Positions 1 through 9,335 are shown, counted from the stretch's first letter. The stretch: 64,000 nucleotides of DNA from Streptomyces mexicanus (GCF_902506575.1 NZ_LR732544.1:6608202-6672201); one strand, 5' to 3'. Program-made: numbers and translations. The notes: generated by a model from the letters alone, not told the origin.

Positions 1-93
1 GCGGGGGCCCCGCCGCCCGGCGCGCCCCACCCCCGCGCGGGGGCCGGCGGGGGGGCGGGACGCGGGGGGCCCCCGCGCCCCGGGGCCCGGGGG
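1..93. other. Anomalous G/C-only window edge
   Basis: 91 of these 93 bases are G or C, with two A and no T, unlike the normal coding sequence that follows. Read in frame with the downstream flavoprotein there is no stop. Codons 18-23 spell GAGRGG, exactly where the family's GxGxxG FAD-binding loop belongs, while surrounding residues have become Pro/Arg/Gly. The likely explanation is a low-quality contig edge rather than real sequence. Confidence 0.6.
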
Positions 94-1155
94 GTGCACG
101 GCATCGAGGCGGCCGTCTTCGAACGTGACGCCTCGCCCGCCGCGCGGGCCCAGGGCGGCATGCTGGACATCCACGACGACTCCGGGCAGGAGGCACTGCG
201 CGCCGCCGGACTGCACGAGCGGTTCCTCGGGTTGGTGCACGAGGGTGGCCAGGCCACACGTGTGCTCGACAAGGACGCGGTGGTCCACCTGGACGAGCCC
301 GACGACGGCACCGGTGAACGGCCCGAGGTGGACCGCGGCGACCTGCGGGACCTGCTGCTGGGTTCCCTGCCGGAGGGCACCGTCCGCTGGAACGCCGAGG
401 TCACCGGCGCGCGGCCCCTGGGAGGCGGCCGGCACGAGGTGACCCTCGCCGACGGCTCCGTGTTCACCACGGACGTCCTGGTCGGCGCCGACGGCGCCTG
501 GTCGCGGATCCGCCCGCTGGTGTCGGCCGCGCGGCCGGCCTACACGGGTGTGTCGTTCGTCGAGGCGGACTTGAAGGACGTCGACACACGCCACCCGTGG
601 GCGGCCGAACTCGTGGGCGGCGGGTTCTTCTTCGCGCTCGGTGCGGGCCGGGGCTTCCTCGCCCACCGCGAGCCGGACGGCAGCGTGCACGTCTACGTGG
701 CACTCCACGCGCCGAAGGACTGGCTGGACACCATCGACTTCGGGGACCGGCGGGCCGCCGCCTCACACGTGCTGGAGCACTTCACCGGCTGGGACGACAG
801 TCTGTGTTCGCTGGTTGCCGACGCCGATGAAGCGCTGGTGCCGCGCCGGATCCACACGCTGCCGGCCGGTCACCGCTGGGACCGCGTGCCCGGGGTGACG
901 CTGCTGGGGGACGCCGCCCACCTGATGTCCCCGTTCGCGGGCGAGGGCGCCAACCTCGCCCTGCTCGACGGTGCCGAGCTGGGCCGGTTCCTCGCCGCCC
1001 GGCCGGACGACGTGGAGGCCGCGCTTGCCGCGTACGAGGAGCGGCTGTTCCCGCGCAGCGCGGCCGCGGCGGCGGACTCGGCCCACGGCGCGGCCCTGCT
1101 GTTCGCCCAGGACGCGCCGCGCGGCCTGCTGGAGATGTTCGCCGGCCGGGCGTGA
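1..1155 (+). CDS. FAD-dependent monooxygenase, TetX/PHBH-like (5' end unreliable)
   Basis: Class A flavoprotein monooxygenase (FAD_binding_3 type), probably a cytoplasmic hydroxylase of an aromatic or tetracycline-like substrate using NAD(P)H and O2; the substrate is not predictable. The reading frame is open from base 1. The reliable part begins near the GTG at 94 (VHGIEAAVFERDAS), which matches the end of the first Rossmann unit. Family landmarks are VLVGADGAWSRIR (the DG motif) and LLGDAAHLMSPFAGEGAN (the GD motif contacting the FAD ribityl chain). From base 1 the frame is 384 codons, close to the roughly 380-390 of TetX relatives, so almost the whole gene is present. The true start lies in or just before the corrupted edge. 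The next gene converges on it. Confidence 0.8.
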   Translation, partial: AGAPPPGAPHPRAGAGGGAGRGGPPRPGARGVHGIEAAVFERDASPAARAQGGMLDIHDDSGQEALRAAGLHERFLGLVHEGGQATRVLDKDAVVHLDEPDDGTGERPEVDRGDLRDLLLGSLPEGTVRWNAEVTGARPLGGGRHEVTLADGSVFTTDVLVGADGAWSRIRPLVSAARPAYTGVSFVEADLKDVDTRHPWAAELVGGGFFFALGAGRGFLAHREPDGSVHVYVALHAPKDWLDTIDFGDRRAAASHVLEHFTGWDDSLCSLVADADEALVPRRIHTLPAGHRWDRVPGVTLLGDAAHLMSPFAGEGANLALLDGAELGRFLAARPDDVEAALAAYEERLFPRSAAAAADSAHGAALLFAQDAPRGLLEMFAGRA

Positions 1156-1284
1156 AGCGGGCGGCCGACGGTCTGTTCGCGCGCCCCGGGACGATCCCTG
1201 AGCCCATGACCGCGCACCTCGGCATCGAACGCGGTGCGGGACGGCGTCACGCCGGCCCGGCTGCGCGTGCCGTGCCGCGCCTCC

Positions 1285-2361
1285 TCAGATGCGCATGCGC
1301 CGACGCCCGCGCGCCGGCTTGCGGCCGGTACGGGCGTCCAGCGCCAGCAGGGTGCCTTTGCGGGTGCCGACGTGGACGACGCCGTCGGCCAGGACCGGAG
1401 CCGTCCCGGAACCGTCCAGCAGATACCTTCGCAGGACCGCGCCGGCCGTCAGACTGACCTTGAACAGGCCCACGCCCGCCTTGCCGCTGACGAACCATCC
1501 CTCGGTGCCGCTGATGGCGACGGAGGAGGCGCCGTAGCGGCTGGGGAGGTGCCAGTCCGCCTCGCCGGACTCGGCCGAGCAGGCGTACGCGCCGCCATGG
1601 CTGTCGCCCACGAGGACCAACGGGCCGGACACCGACGGGGTGTTGTCGATCACGCCGGCCGCCTGGCTGCCCCAGCGGTGGTCGCCGGTGGCCGCGTCGT
1701 AGGCGTGGAGTTCGCCCCGCCCGGTGCCGACGTAGAGCGTGCCGTCCGCGACGCTCGGCGTGCAGCAGGTGAGTTGTGTGTCGCCGGAGGGCCGATGCCA
1801 CAGCAGCTCCCCGCTCGCCGCGTCGAAGGCGCTCAACTCCCCCTTCGCGCCGTGCACATGGACCCGGCCGTCCGCCACGGCCGGGCCGGACGCCGAGCCG
1901 TCGGGCAGCAGGCGCTGCCAGCGCGGCTCGCCCGTCGCCGCGTCCAGCGCCCACAGCCTGCTCGCGTCGCGCAGCACGTAGGCGGGGTGGTGGACGAGGT
2001 ACACCAGCCCGCTGTCGACGACCGGTGCGGCCGACCGCCCGACCCGATGCCGCCGGCGCTCCCGTCCGTCGTCCGCGCCGATGGCGTGCAGGATGCCGTC
2101 GTCCCCGACGACGAACACCGTACCGTCGGCGAGCGCGGGGCTCCGTTTGAGCGCGCTGTCGGCGGCGCGCCAGCGCGGTGCGCCCGTCACCGCGTCCAGC
2201 GCGTGACAGTGGCCGTCGGCGCAGCTCACCAGGACGGTGCCCGCGCAGGCGACGGGCTCGGCGACCACGGGTGCGCCCAGGTCGACACTCCACGCCTCGA
2301 AGCCGGCCGGGGGCAGCCCTTCGGGGAAGACGCCGGTGTGCGCCGCGTTCCCGCGGGACAT
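1285..2361 (-). CDS. PQQ-like beta-propeller repeat protein
   Basis: A 358-residue protein made of repeated WD-like blades of the PQQ-binding type. Units of the form ALDAVTGAPRW, ALDAATGEPRW, AFDAASGELLW and AYDAATGDHRW alternate with SPALADGTVFVV-type strands, giving about seven blades. Such proteins act as scaffolds or, when exported, as dehydrogenase-like domains; no signal peptide or catalytic domain is visible, so this one is probably cytoplasmic and its role is unknown. The ATG at 2361 (MSRGNAAHTG) is preferred because the sequence before it in this frame is Arg/Pro/Gly low-complexity. No strong ribosome site precedes it, so translation may be coupled to the broken gene upstream, whose frame overlaps it. 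The short Arg-rich tail is unusual. Confidence 0.75.
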   Translation of the reverse strand: MSRGNAAHTGVFPEGLPPAGFEAWSVDLGAPVVAEPVACAGTVLVSCADGHCHALDAVTGAPRWRAADSALKRSPALADGTVFVVGDDGILHAIGADDGRERRRHRVGRSAAPVVDSGLVYLVHHPAYVLRDASRLWALDAATGEPRWQRLLPDGSASGPAVADGRVHVHGAKGELSAFDAASGELLWHRPSGDTQLTCCTPSVADGTLYVGTGRGELHAYDAATGDHRWGSQAAGVIDNTPSVSGPLVLVGDSHGGAYACSAESGEADWHLPSRYGASSVAISGTEGWFVSGKAGVGLFKVSLTAGAVLRRYLLDGSGTAPVLADGVVHVGTRKGTLLALDARTGRKPARGRRRMRI

Positions 2362-3092
2362 GGCGCAGGGCCGGGCGTCCTGCTCGTGCGGCGGGGTTCC
2401 TCGGCCGACGGGGCCGTCGCGGGCCGCCGCCCGGCCGGTCGCGGTTCCTGCCCCGACCGCTGGTCCAGGAGTTCCACGAGGCGGACCAGCGAGCGGAGTT
2501 CCGCCGTCGCGGCCGCCGCGTCGTCCGGGAGCGGGCCGGTGGTGACCGGGCGCACATGGCACAGGTGGTCGCCGCCGACCCGCCACTGCAGCCAGGCCCG
2601 GTCGTCCGCGAACTCACGCACGGTGGGCGTCAGCAGCTGTCGGGCAACTTCCGGGTCCGTGGTCTCCACGACGTGGACCTCGTCGTACGCCGGGTCGCCG
2701 AGCTCGCACAGGTGGCGGTGCGGGCGCTCACTGACCAGCCGCTTCAGCAGGGGGACCGTGGTGTCCACGGCCAGTGCGTGCCGGGAGACCGCGACCAGCG
2801 GCAGCGGTTCGGGCAGCTCGACCAGGAGCACGGTCCACACGGTGTGGCGCGGCAGCCGGGACCAGAGCGGCGTGGGCGCGCTGTCCACGCAGTCGAACAC
2901 GGTGACCCGCCGGCCCTCCAGGGTCCCGCTGACCGCGAATCTGGCCGCCGACCGATCGGGGTCCGCACCGACGATCGCCTCCTGCCAGCGTTCCAGCAGG
3001 TCGGGACGCTCGTCCCAGTACTCCTATCCCCGTTCCGCCGCCGTCTTCCGCCGCGCGTCGGCCCGTCGACGCAGGTCCGTCCGTCCGGCCAT
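2226..3092 (-). pseudogene. Unrecognised protein gene with amber stop at codon 23
   Basis: An ATG at 3092 follows a near-perfect ribosome site (GGGGAGG, 6 bases upstream). After 22 codons the frame meets TAG (complement of 3024-3026) and then continues open for more than 170 plausible codons (EYWDERPDLLERWQEAI, later WLQWRVGGDHLCHVRPVT). A single TGG-to-TAG change (Trp to stop) would explain it. The sequence stays protein-like to about 2462 and then turns Arg/Pro-rich, so the original C-terminus is unclear; the frame formally ends inside the downstream propeller gene. The family is not recognised. The Trp/Leu-rich alpha/beta composition suggests a soluble cytoplasmic protein partnered with the propeller gene. 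Confidence 0.55.
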
Positions 3093-3156
3093 GCCCACCT
3101 CCCCTGGACGCAGAGGAACATCCTGCACACGACAAGACCGGTCGTACCAGCGGTCT

Positions 3157-3771
3157 TCACGGTCGGCTCGCTCGCCCTCCCGTCACCGCGGAGGAGAGCG
3201 AAGTGGCATTCCAGGCGGCTTCTGCCATGCGGAAGACTTCCTCCACCGCGGCGTCCGGGTCGTCCGCCTCCCGGGCCAGCGAAAAGGCGTCGATCACGCA
3301 CCGCGCGATGCTCCGGCAAGCCGTGGTCGTCTGCGTCAGGCCGAGGTCGGCGGCGATGGCCCTCGCCAGCGACTCCGCGTGACGCACCCTCATGGACTGC
3401 TCGTACTGGCGCAGCGCCGGAGAGGCGTCGATCAGGCGCCAGAGGGGGGCGGCGGCGTCCCCGGTGCAATGGCGCACCAAGGCGTGGATCTCGCGGCGCA
3501 GGGCGGGGATGAGCGGCTCGTCCGGTGCCCGGTCGGTGACCGCGCGGGTGAGCCGGCGTTCGAAGTCCTCGTCCTGTTCGAACACCAGGGCCTCTTTCGA
3601 GGCGAAGTGGGAGAAGAGCGTGGTGACGGCCACATCGGCCTCCGCGGCCACGTCGCGGATGCCCACCGCGTCGTACCCGCGGTCCAGAAAGAGCCGCAGG
3701 GCGGTGTCGGCGATCTTCTGACGGGTCGCGGCCTTCTTGCGCTCACGGCGCCCGGACGATGGCACGGTCAT
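3157..3771 (-). CDS. TetR-family transcriptional regulator
   Basis: 204 residues. The N-terminus carries a classic TetR helix-turn-helix: TRQKIADTALRLFLDRGYDAVGI followed by DVAAEADVAVTTLFSHFASKEAL, roughly residues 15-65. The remaining helical part would form the ligand-binding and dimerisation domain. It is divergent from the quinone-oxidoreductase gene at 3842, with a 70-base gap that contains a perfect inverted repeat (3811-3829). The arrangement is typical of a repressor controlling itself and a neighbouring detoxification enzyme. The inducer is unknown, though a reactive quinone or aldehyde is plausible by analogy. Confidence 0.9.
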   Translation of the reverse strand: MTVPSSGRRERKKAATRQKIADTALRLFLDRGYDAVGIRDVAAEADVAVTTLFSHFASKEALVFEQDEDFERRLTRAVTDRAPDEPLIPALRREIHALVRHCTGDAAAPLWRLIDASPALRQYEQSMRVRHAESLARAIAADLGLTQTTTACRSIARCVIDAFSLAREADDPDAAVEEVFRMAEAAWNATSLSSAVTGGRASRP

Positions 3772-3810
3772 GGCCTGACCCTATCAAGTCCGCATCCGTA
3801 ACCGTTTCAA

Positions 3811-3829
3811 AACACTAACCGTTAGTGTT
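3811..3829. promoter_or_regulatory. Probable TetR operator between divergent genes
   Basis: Perfect 9-bp inverted repeat AACACTAAC / GTTAGTGTT around a single central C. It ends 12 bases before the ATG at 3842 and sits between the divergent TetR gene and the quinone oxidoreductase. Its AT-rich composition stands out from the surroundings, and its size and position fit a TetR dimer site that would cover both promoters. Confidence 0.7.
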
Positions 3830-3841
3830 AGGGTCCGCGGC

Positions 3842-4735
3842 ATGAAGAAGGTGAGCTTCGCCGAGTTCGGCGGTCCCGACGTTCTGCACCTCATAGACGC
3901 CGAGGAGCCCCACGCGGGCCCCGGCCGGATACGCATCGCCGTGCGGGCGGCGGGTGTGAACCCCGCCGACTGGCGGGTCCGCGAAGGCCAGGTCCTGGCC
4001 GCCCACCCGGTCGAGTTGCCCGCCGGAGTCGGGCTGGACGCCTCCGGAGTGGTGGACGAGGTCGGCGAGGGAGTCGAAGGGGTCGAGATCGGCGACCACG
4101 TGTTCGGCGAAGGCTCCAGCACCTACGCGGAGTTCACCGTGCTGTCGGCCTGGGCCCGCATGCCCGAGGGCCTGTCGTTCGAAGAGGCCGCCGGGTACCC
4201 CTCCGTCGTGGAGACCGCGCTGCGCATCCTTCGCGAGGTCGGTGTGCGGCCCGGGCAGACACTGCTGGTCAGCGGCGCCTCCGGAGGAGTCGGTTCGGCG
4301 GTGCTGCAGATCGCCCGCGACCGCGGCATCACGGTGATCGGCACGGCCGGGGCCGCCAACCAGGACTATCTGCGCAGCCTGGGCGCCCTCGCCACCACCT
4401 ACGGCGAGGGCTGGGTCGAGCGCGTGCGGCAGTTCGGCCCCGTCGACGCGGCCCTCGATCTGGCCGGCTCCGGGGTGATCCGCGAACTCGTCGAGCTGAC
4501 CGGGGACCCGCACAAGGTGATCTCCATCGCCGACCTCGACGCGCCGCGGTTCGGCGTCCGCTTCTCCGGCGTGGCCGGAAGCGTCCCCGACGCACTCGCC
4601 GAGGCCGTCGGCCTCATCACGCGGGGAAAGCTCCACATCCCGGTCGAGAAGACCTACACGCTCGCCGAAGCCGCGGCCGCCCACGCCGACAGCCAGGCCG
4701 GCCACACACGCGGCCGCCGGGTCATCGTCATCTGA
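3842..4735 (+). CDS. Zinc-binding-dehydrogenase-type NADP oxidoreductase (quinone reductase-like)
   Basis: 297 residues, a medium-chain dehydrogenase/reductase of the quinone-oxidoreductase branch. The N-terminal GroES-like domain contains GVNPADWRVREGQ and LDASGVVDEVGEGV; the Rossmann half contains VSGASGGVGSAVLQIA (about residues 143-158), the NADPH-binding loop. The Cys/His ligands of true zinc alcohol dehydrogenases are absent, so the enzyme is probably zinc-free and reduces quinones or enones with NADPH in the cytoplasm. It starts at an ATG only 12 bases after the operator palindrome with no clear ribosome site, so the message may have a very short leader. TetR control from the divergent gene is likely. 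Confidence 0.88.
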   Translation: MKKVSFAEFGGPDVLHLIDAEEPHAGPGRIRIAVRAAGVNPADWRVREGQVLAAHPVELPAGVGLDASGVVDEVGEGVEGVEIGDHVFGEGSSTYAEFTVLSAWARMPEGLSFEEAAGYPSVVETALRILREVGVRPGQTLLVSGASGGVGSAVLQIARDRGITVIGTAGAANQDYLRSLGALATTYGEGWVERVRQFGPVDAALDLAGSGVIRELVELTGDPHKVISIADLDAPRFGVRFSGVAGSVPDALAEAVGLITRGKLHIPVEKTYTLAEAAAAHADSQAGHTRGRRVIVI

Positions 4736-4990
4736 AGCCGACTCGCGCGGCGACGACGCCCCCGCCGCCCCCGGCACCAGGCCGACCCGGCCGATGACCC
4801 CGGCCACGCGCGGGCGGGTGCAATTCTCCTGCACGGCCGGAGTCCGGAAGGGGGTCCGTCCGCGGACCATTCACTCGTTCACGTGAATCGGCCGACTGTA
4901 TGACCGCCCGGTCTTCCCGCGCTGGGTAGCGTGCGTGCTCGAACCGGCCCGATGGGACCGGTGCGCAGGAGGTCAGGAGGGGGTGCGGGG
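4736..4990. other. Intergenic region with 10-bp palindrome
   Basis: No gene is seen. A perfect palindrome TTCACGTGAA lies at 4878-4887 inside a larger imperfect repeat (ATTCAC ... GTGAAT), a candidate regulator site for the cholesterol-oxidase-like gene. A purine-rich stretch just before 4991 (GGAGGTCAGGAGGGGG) provides that gene's ribosome-binding site. Confidence 0.45.
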
Positions 4991-6823
4991 ATGACGGACG
5001 GTCCTTCGAGCCAGGGCGGCGGACTGTCGCGGCGCAGGCTGCTCGCGTCCTCGGCCGCCGCGGGCGGCGCGGTGTGGCTGATGCGGGGGCTGGTCCGGCC
5101 GGACGGCGCGTACGCGGCCCCGGCACCACCGCCGGGCTTCCCGGCCGGGATCGACCTCTACCGGCGCGCGTACGAGAACTGGGCCGGTGAGATCCGCACC
5201 GACCAGCTGTGGACGTGCGCGCCGCGCACCCCTCAGGAGGTGCTCGACGTCGTCAACTGGGCCCACGGCGCCGGCTGGACGGTGCGCGCGCAAGGGCAGC
5301 GACACGGCTGGGCCCCCCTCACGGTGGCCGACGGCACCCCCGCCGCGGCCCGCGTCGTCCTGCTGGACACCACCGCACACCTCACCGCGATGTCCCTGGA
5401 GCGGCAGGCCGCCGACGGATCGGCCACGATCCGGGTCCAGGCCGGCGCCTCACTGGAGGCGCTGCTGGCGTTCGCCGGCGCCGCCGGACACGGGGTCACC
5501 TCCGCGCCGGCACCCGGCGACCTCTCGGTCGGCGGCGCGCTCGCCATCGGCGCGCACGGCACGGCCGTCCCCGCCCTGGGCGAGAACCCTCCGCCCGGCC
5601 ACGGCTACGGCTCGCTGAGCAATCTGGTCACCGAGCTGACCGCGGTCGTCTGGGACGACCACGCCGGCCGTTACGTCCTGCGGACCTTCGGCCGGGCCGA
5701 GCCCGACTGCGACGCGCTCCTCACCCACCTCGGCCGCGCACTCGTCACGGAGGCCGTGGTGCGGGTCGGCGCCGACCACCACCTGCGCTGCCGGTCCTTC
5801 GTGGACATCCCCGCCACCGAACTGTTCGCCGCCCCCGGCGCCCCGGCCGGCACCCGCACCCTGGCCCGCTTCGTGGACCGCGCCGGCCGGGTGGAGGCGA
5901 TCTGGTTCGCCTTCACCGACCGCCCCTGGCTGAAGGTGTGGACCGTCGCCCCCACACGGCCGCTCGCCTCCCGCGCGGTCGACGAGCCGTACAACTACCC
6001 GTTCTCCGACTCCCTCCCCGAGCCGGTGGCCCGGCTGGCCGGGGACCTGATCTCCGGGGCGTGGGCCAGTGCGCCCCTCTTCGGGCAGGTCCAGTACCTG
6101 CTGACGAAAGTCGCGTTGACCGGCGACATCTCCGACGTCCTGCTCTCGGGAACCCTCGTGCGGGACGTGCTGACCGGCGACGTGCTCACCCACCTGCTCG
6201 CGGGCGGCCTGCGCTCGGACCTGTGGGGCGCCTCGCGCAATCTGCTGCAGTACGTGCGGCCCACCACGCTGCGCGAGACCGCCAACGGCTATGCCGTCCT
6301 CACCCGCCGCGCCGACCTGCAGTGGGTGGTCAGCCGGTTCGCCGACTTCTACCGCACACTGCTCGCGCAGTACGCCTCGCGCGGCGAGTACCCGGTCAAC
6401 GGCCAGGTGGAGATCCGGGTGACCGGACTGGAGGATCCGTCCGTGTGCGGCGTCCCCGGCGCGCGGCCCCCGCTGCTGTCCGCCCTGCGACCGCGTCCCG
6501 ACCGGCCCGAGGCCGACACCGCCGTGTGGATCGACGTCCTCTCCCTGCCGACGACACCCGCCCTGCACCGCTTCTACCGCGACATCGAGCAGTTCCTTCT
6601 GGCCCTGGACGCGGACCGGGCCACGGTGCGCGTGGAGTGGTCCAAGGGCTGGGCCTACACCCACACCGCCGCATGGTCCGACCCGGACGTCCTCACCCGT
6701 GCCGTTCCCGCCGGCCACCGCGCCGGGGGTGGCCCGGGCTGGGACGAGGCGGTCGCGATCCTCCACCGGCTCGACCCCCACGGCGTGCTGTCCAACCCGT
6801 TCCTCGACGCACTGCTGCGCTGA
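4991..6823 (+). CDS. Tat-secreted FAD oxidase, cholesterol-oxidase type II-like
   Basis: 610 residues from the ATG at 4991, chosen because it has a strong ribosome site and begins immediately before a Tat signal (SRRRLLASSAAAGG, residues 13-26, cleavage near AYA 40-42). The mature part is a vanillyl-alcohol-oxidase-fold flavoprotein: PQEVLDVVNWAHGAGWTVRA and GQRHGWAP resemble the region where FAD is covalently held by His in the Brevibacterium type II cholesterol oxidase, and GDLSVGGALAIGAHGT is the second FAD loop. Length matches that enzyme (about 610). The predicted activity is extracellular oxidation of a sterol or other alcohol with release of H2O2; sterol specificity is inferred only from family resemblance. 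It is a single-gene unit. Confidence 0.8.
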   Translation: MTDGPSSQGGGLSRRRLLASSAAAGGAVWLMRGLVRPDGAYAAPAPPPGFPAGIDLYRRAYENWAGEIRTDQLWTCAPRTPQEVLDVVNWAHGAGWTVRAQGQRHGWAPLTVADGTPAAARVVLLDTTAHLTAMSLERQAADGSATIRVQAGASLEALLAFAGAAGHGVTSAPAPGDLSVGGALAIGAHGTAVPALGENPPPGHGYGSLSNLVTELTAVVWDDHAGRYVLRTFGRAEPDCDALLTHLGRALVTEAVVRVGADHHLRCRSFVDIPATELFAAPGAPAGTRTLARFVDRAGRVEAIWFAFTDRPWLKVWTVAPTRPLASRAVDEPYNYPFSDSLPEPVARLAGDLISGAWASAPLFGQVQYLLTKVALTGDISDVLLSGTLVRDVLTGDVLTHLLAGGLRSDLWGASRNLLQYVRPTTLRETANGYAVLTRRADLQWVVSRFADFYRTLLAQYASRGEYPVNGQVEIRVTGLEDPSVCGVPGARPPLLSALRPRPDRPEADTAVWIDVLSLPTTPALHRFYRDIEQFLLALDADRATVRVEWSKGWAYTHTAAWSDPDVLTRAVPAGHRAGGGPGWDEAVAILHRLDPHGVLSNPFLDALLR

Positions 6824-7439
6824 GCGGACGGGCAGCCGGCCTGCGGCACCCCCACGCCGTGCTGCCGTAGGGCAGGACGATCACGGCGGCGGAGAAGGGC
6901 GGACGCCCGCCGTCGTGGGCGCGCCGCCGCGAGCGGCCCCGACGGGAGTCTCCCTCGTCCCTCGTCTCGCTCGTCCGTCCGCCTTGCTCCGGAAGGTCGT
7001 CCGCCCACCGGGACGTCGGCGCAAGGCCGCCTGCCGCGACCGGCCGCCGGGGGGGGCCGACTCGCCGGCGATCGGCCCGGCGGTGATTCGGCCCGGCGTG
7101 ATCGGCCGATCCCCGACTGCCCGTCCCGGACGGCCCGTCCTGGACCGGCCGGTGCGGGGGTCCTCGAAGGGGGCGAGACCAGGGCCGGGTGTGGCCGCCG
7201 GTCCGATGGGGCGACCGGCGCGGGTGACCGGTGGTGGGACTGGTGGCGGCGTTGCCGACCAGGGTCCGCGCCGGGCCACGGACGGGGAAACGGCAAGGTA
7301 TTTCCACGGGGAAACCTCTGGGGTGGGCCTGACTTGCTCGGGTATCGTGCTCCCGGGCTGGGCGGGGGGTGTACGCGGCGGGCCCGCCCCGGCGGAAGCA
7401 CGGACTCTGGCCACAGGCCCGGCCTCCGAGGCCGCAACC
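6824..7439. other. Long leader region upstream of tap
   Basis: 616 bases with no convincing gene on either strand. The sequence just before tap contains two copies of ACGGGGAAAC (around 7283 and 7307) with TTTCC between them, forming a small inverted-repeat arrangement that could be regulatory. Frames that remain open here are Arg/Pro/Gly-rich shadows. Confidence 0.4.
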
Positions 7440-9323
7440 ATGACCGGAGACGAGAACACCCAGACCGCCCCCGCTTCCACCACTGCCGAGCAGGACGCGC
7501 CGCGCCCGGCGCGCACCGGCAGGAACACGTCGACGTCGCGCCGCCCGGGCGCGCGGAAGGCAGCACCGGCCGGAACCCCGGCGGGCGGCACCGATCCGCG
7601 GTTCGAGAACGGCCCGCTCGCGGTCGTCGACGTCGACGCCGACGGACAGGTCCTGGCCTACTGCACCGGCGGCCTGATCCTGGACGTGCCCGCCAAGTCC
7701 CTCCCGTCCCTGGTGGAGTGGACGTTGAAGGAGGCGAAGCTCGGGCAGCCGAAGCTGTCCGGCCCGGGCAAGGACGCCGACCCGCTGCTCGTGCTCACCG
7801 AAGCCGCGCTGAAGCGCTACGGCCTCCCCGTCACCCTCACCGACGAGGAGCGCCTCACCGGACGGATTCCGGAGAACCACAAGGTCATCAAGCAGCCCGC
7901 CCGCGCCGACTGGAAGCTCACCAAGCGCGGGTTCGGGCCGTGGGCCAGGATCTACCGCCCGGCGCAGGGCTCGGAGCGCGCCTGCGTGCAGCTGTGCATC
8001 CCGTCGTGGCACGCGCTCGACTCCCGCCACTGGGGCAACGCCGCACAGCTGCCGCCGGCCGAACTCGCCCGGCTCCTGGGCGTGTACGCGTCCCGGGTGA
8101 TGACGCCGCGCGGCTCCACCGCCGTCACCGGCCTTGAGCTGATGACCGCGCTGCACCCGCCGACCCGCGCCTCCGAGCCCGACGCGACGGGCAAGCGGCA
8201 CTCCGAGCACAACCCCGGAAGCCTGGGCAAGGACCCGGTCGACTGCGCCCCGTGCGAAGCGCCCGACGGACACCCACTGCTCAAGGACCTGCCGCGCTTC
8301 CACGTGCGCGGCCCGGCGGAGAAGCTGTTCGAGGAGGCCTACGACTGGGCGCGGCCGATGACCGACGACGAATGCCGGCACCGCTACCTGGTCGGCATCG
8401 ACGTGAACATGGCCTTCGCCGCCGGCGCCAACGGCCTGACCGTCGGCCTCGGCGCACCGACGCACGTCAACAAGCCGATGTTCGACCCGAAGCTGCCCGG
8501 CTCATGGCTGGTCGACCTCTCCCACGTCGATCTGTCGAAGGTGAAGGTCGGCAAAGAATGGGTGGAGCTGGACGGCAGCCTGCTGCCCTCCCCGTTCACG
8601 CCGCAGGGCGACCACCCGACGGGCCCGGCCTGGTACGCGACGCCCACCCTCGCCTACGCCCAGGAACTCGGCTACGAGGTCCGTCCGATCGAGGCGTACG
8701 TCCGGTACGACAACGGCCGCTACCTGGACGGCTGGTACCAGCGACTGCGCGACGCCTACCTCGCCACGATGGCCGACCTCGGCGTGCACGCGGACATGGC
8801 GCCGGCCGAATTCCTCGCGGCCATGGACGGCTACAAGGAACGCGATCCGGACCTGGCGGTCGTCGTCTCGGCGATCAAGGCGACCGTCAAGGGCGGCCTG
8901 GGCAAGCTGCGCGAGCGCCCCCGCGGTGAGGGCTGGCGGCCCGGCGAGCCGTGGCGGGCCCTGTCCCGGCCCACCTGGCGGCCGGACATCCGGGCGGCGG
9001 TCATCTCCCGCACCCGCATCAACCTGCACCGCAAGATCGTCAAGCATGCGGCCTTCACCGGTCAGTACCCCGTCGCGATCCTGTCCGACTGCGTCGTCTA
9101 CGCGGCAGACGGCCCCTCTCCGCTGGACTTCCTGCCCTACCGGGACGGCAAGCCGCTGCCCGGCGGCTTCAAGCTCGGCGTCAACCCCGGCCTGGTCAAG
9201 CACGAGGGCACCCAGACCGTCCTGTGGGGCGAAGAGGTCCGTGAGCGGTTCAACGCCCCGGAGCTCAACCTCGCCCGTTACATCAAGGACGGCACCGTCA
9301 CCGACGCCGACAACGGAGAATAG
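7440..9323 (+). CDS. tap: Telomere-associated protein Tap
   Basis: 627 residues from the ATG at 7440 (MTGDENTQTAP). Tap binds the single-stranded 3' overhang at the ends of linear Streptomyces replicons and recruits the terminal protein for end patching. The sequence has the family's look: a charged, disordered Ala/Pro/Thr N-terminus, then a long globular region (LPSLVEWTLKEAKLGQPKL, YLVGIDVNMAFAAGANGLTVG, RPTWRPDIRAAVISRTRINL). It is somewhat shorter than the about 740-residue S. coelicolor protein as remembered. The strongest support is context: it lies 12 bases upstream of tpg in the same orientation, the canonical tap-tpg operon. The ribosome site is weak, and an upstream in-frame start cannot be excluded. 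Confidence 0.9.
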   Translation: MTGDENTQTAPASTTAEQDAPRPARTGRNTSTSRRPGARKAAPAGTPAGGTDPRFENGPLAVVDVDADGQVLAYCTGGLILDVPAKSLPSLVEWTLKEAKLGQPKLSGPGKDADPLLVLTEAALKRYGLPVTLTDEERLTGRIPENHKVIKQPARADWKLTKRGFGPWARIYRPAQGSERACVQLCIPSWHALDSRHWGNAAQLPPAELARLLGVYASRVMTPRGSTAVTGLELMTALHPPTRASEPDATGKRHSEHNPGSLGKDPVDCAPCEAPDGHPLLKDLPRFHVRGPAEKLFEEAYDWARPMTDDECRHRYLVGIDVNMAFAAGANGLTVGLGAPTHVNKPMFDPKLPGSWLVDLSHVDLSKVKVGKEWVELDGSLLPSPFTPQGDHPTGPAWYATPTLAYAQELGYEVRPIEAYVRYDNGRYLDGWYQRLRDAYLATMADLGVHADMAPAEFLAAMDGYKERDPDLAVVVSAIKATVKGGLGKLRERPRGEGWRPGEPWRALSRPTWRPDIRAAVISRTRINLHRKIVKHAAFTGQYPVAILSDCVVYAADGPSPLDFLPYRDGKPLPGGFKLGVNPGLVKHEGTQTVLWGEEVRERFNAPELNLARYIKDGTVTDADNGE

Positions 9324-9335
9324 GAGAGGGCCACG

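Noticed and set aside
1..93. Possible replicon telomere at the window start
   Set aside because: No palindromes or known Streptomyces telomere motifs, and the frame matches an internal piece of a flavoprotein; an artefact is more likely.
1234..3801. An 855-codon plus-strand open frame across the propeller and TetR genes
   Set aside because: Antisense to recognisable proteins; Arg/Ala/Gly-rich with no motif.
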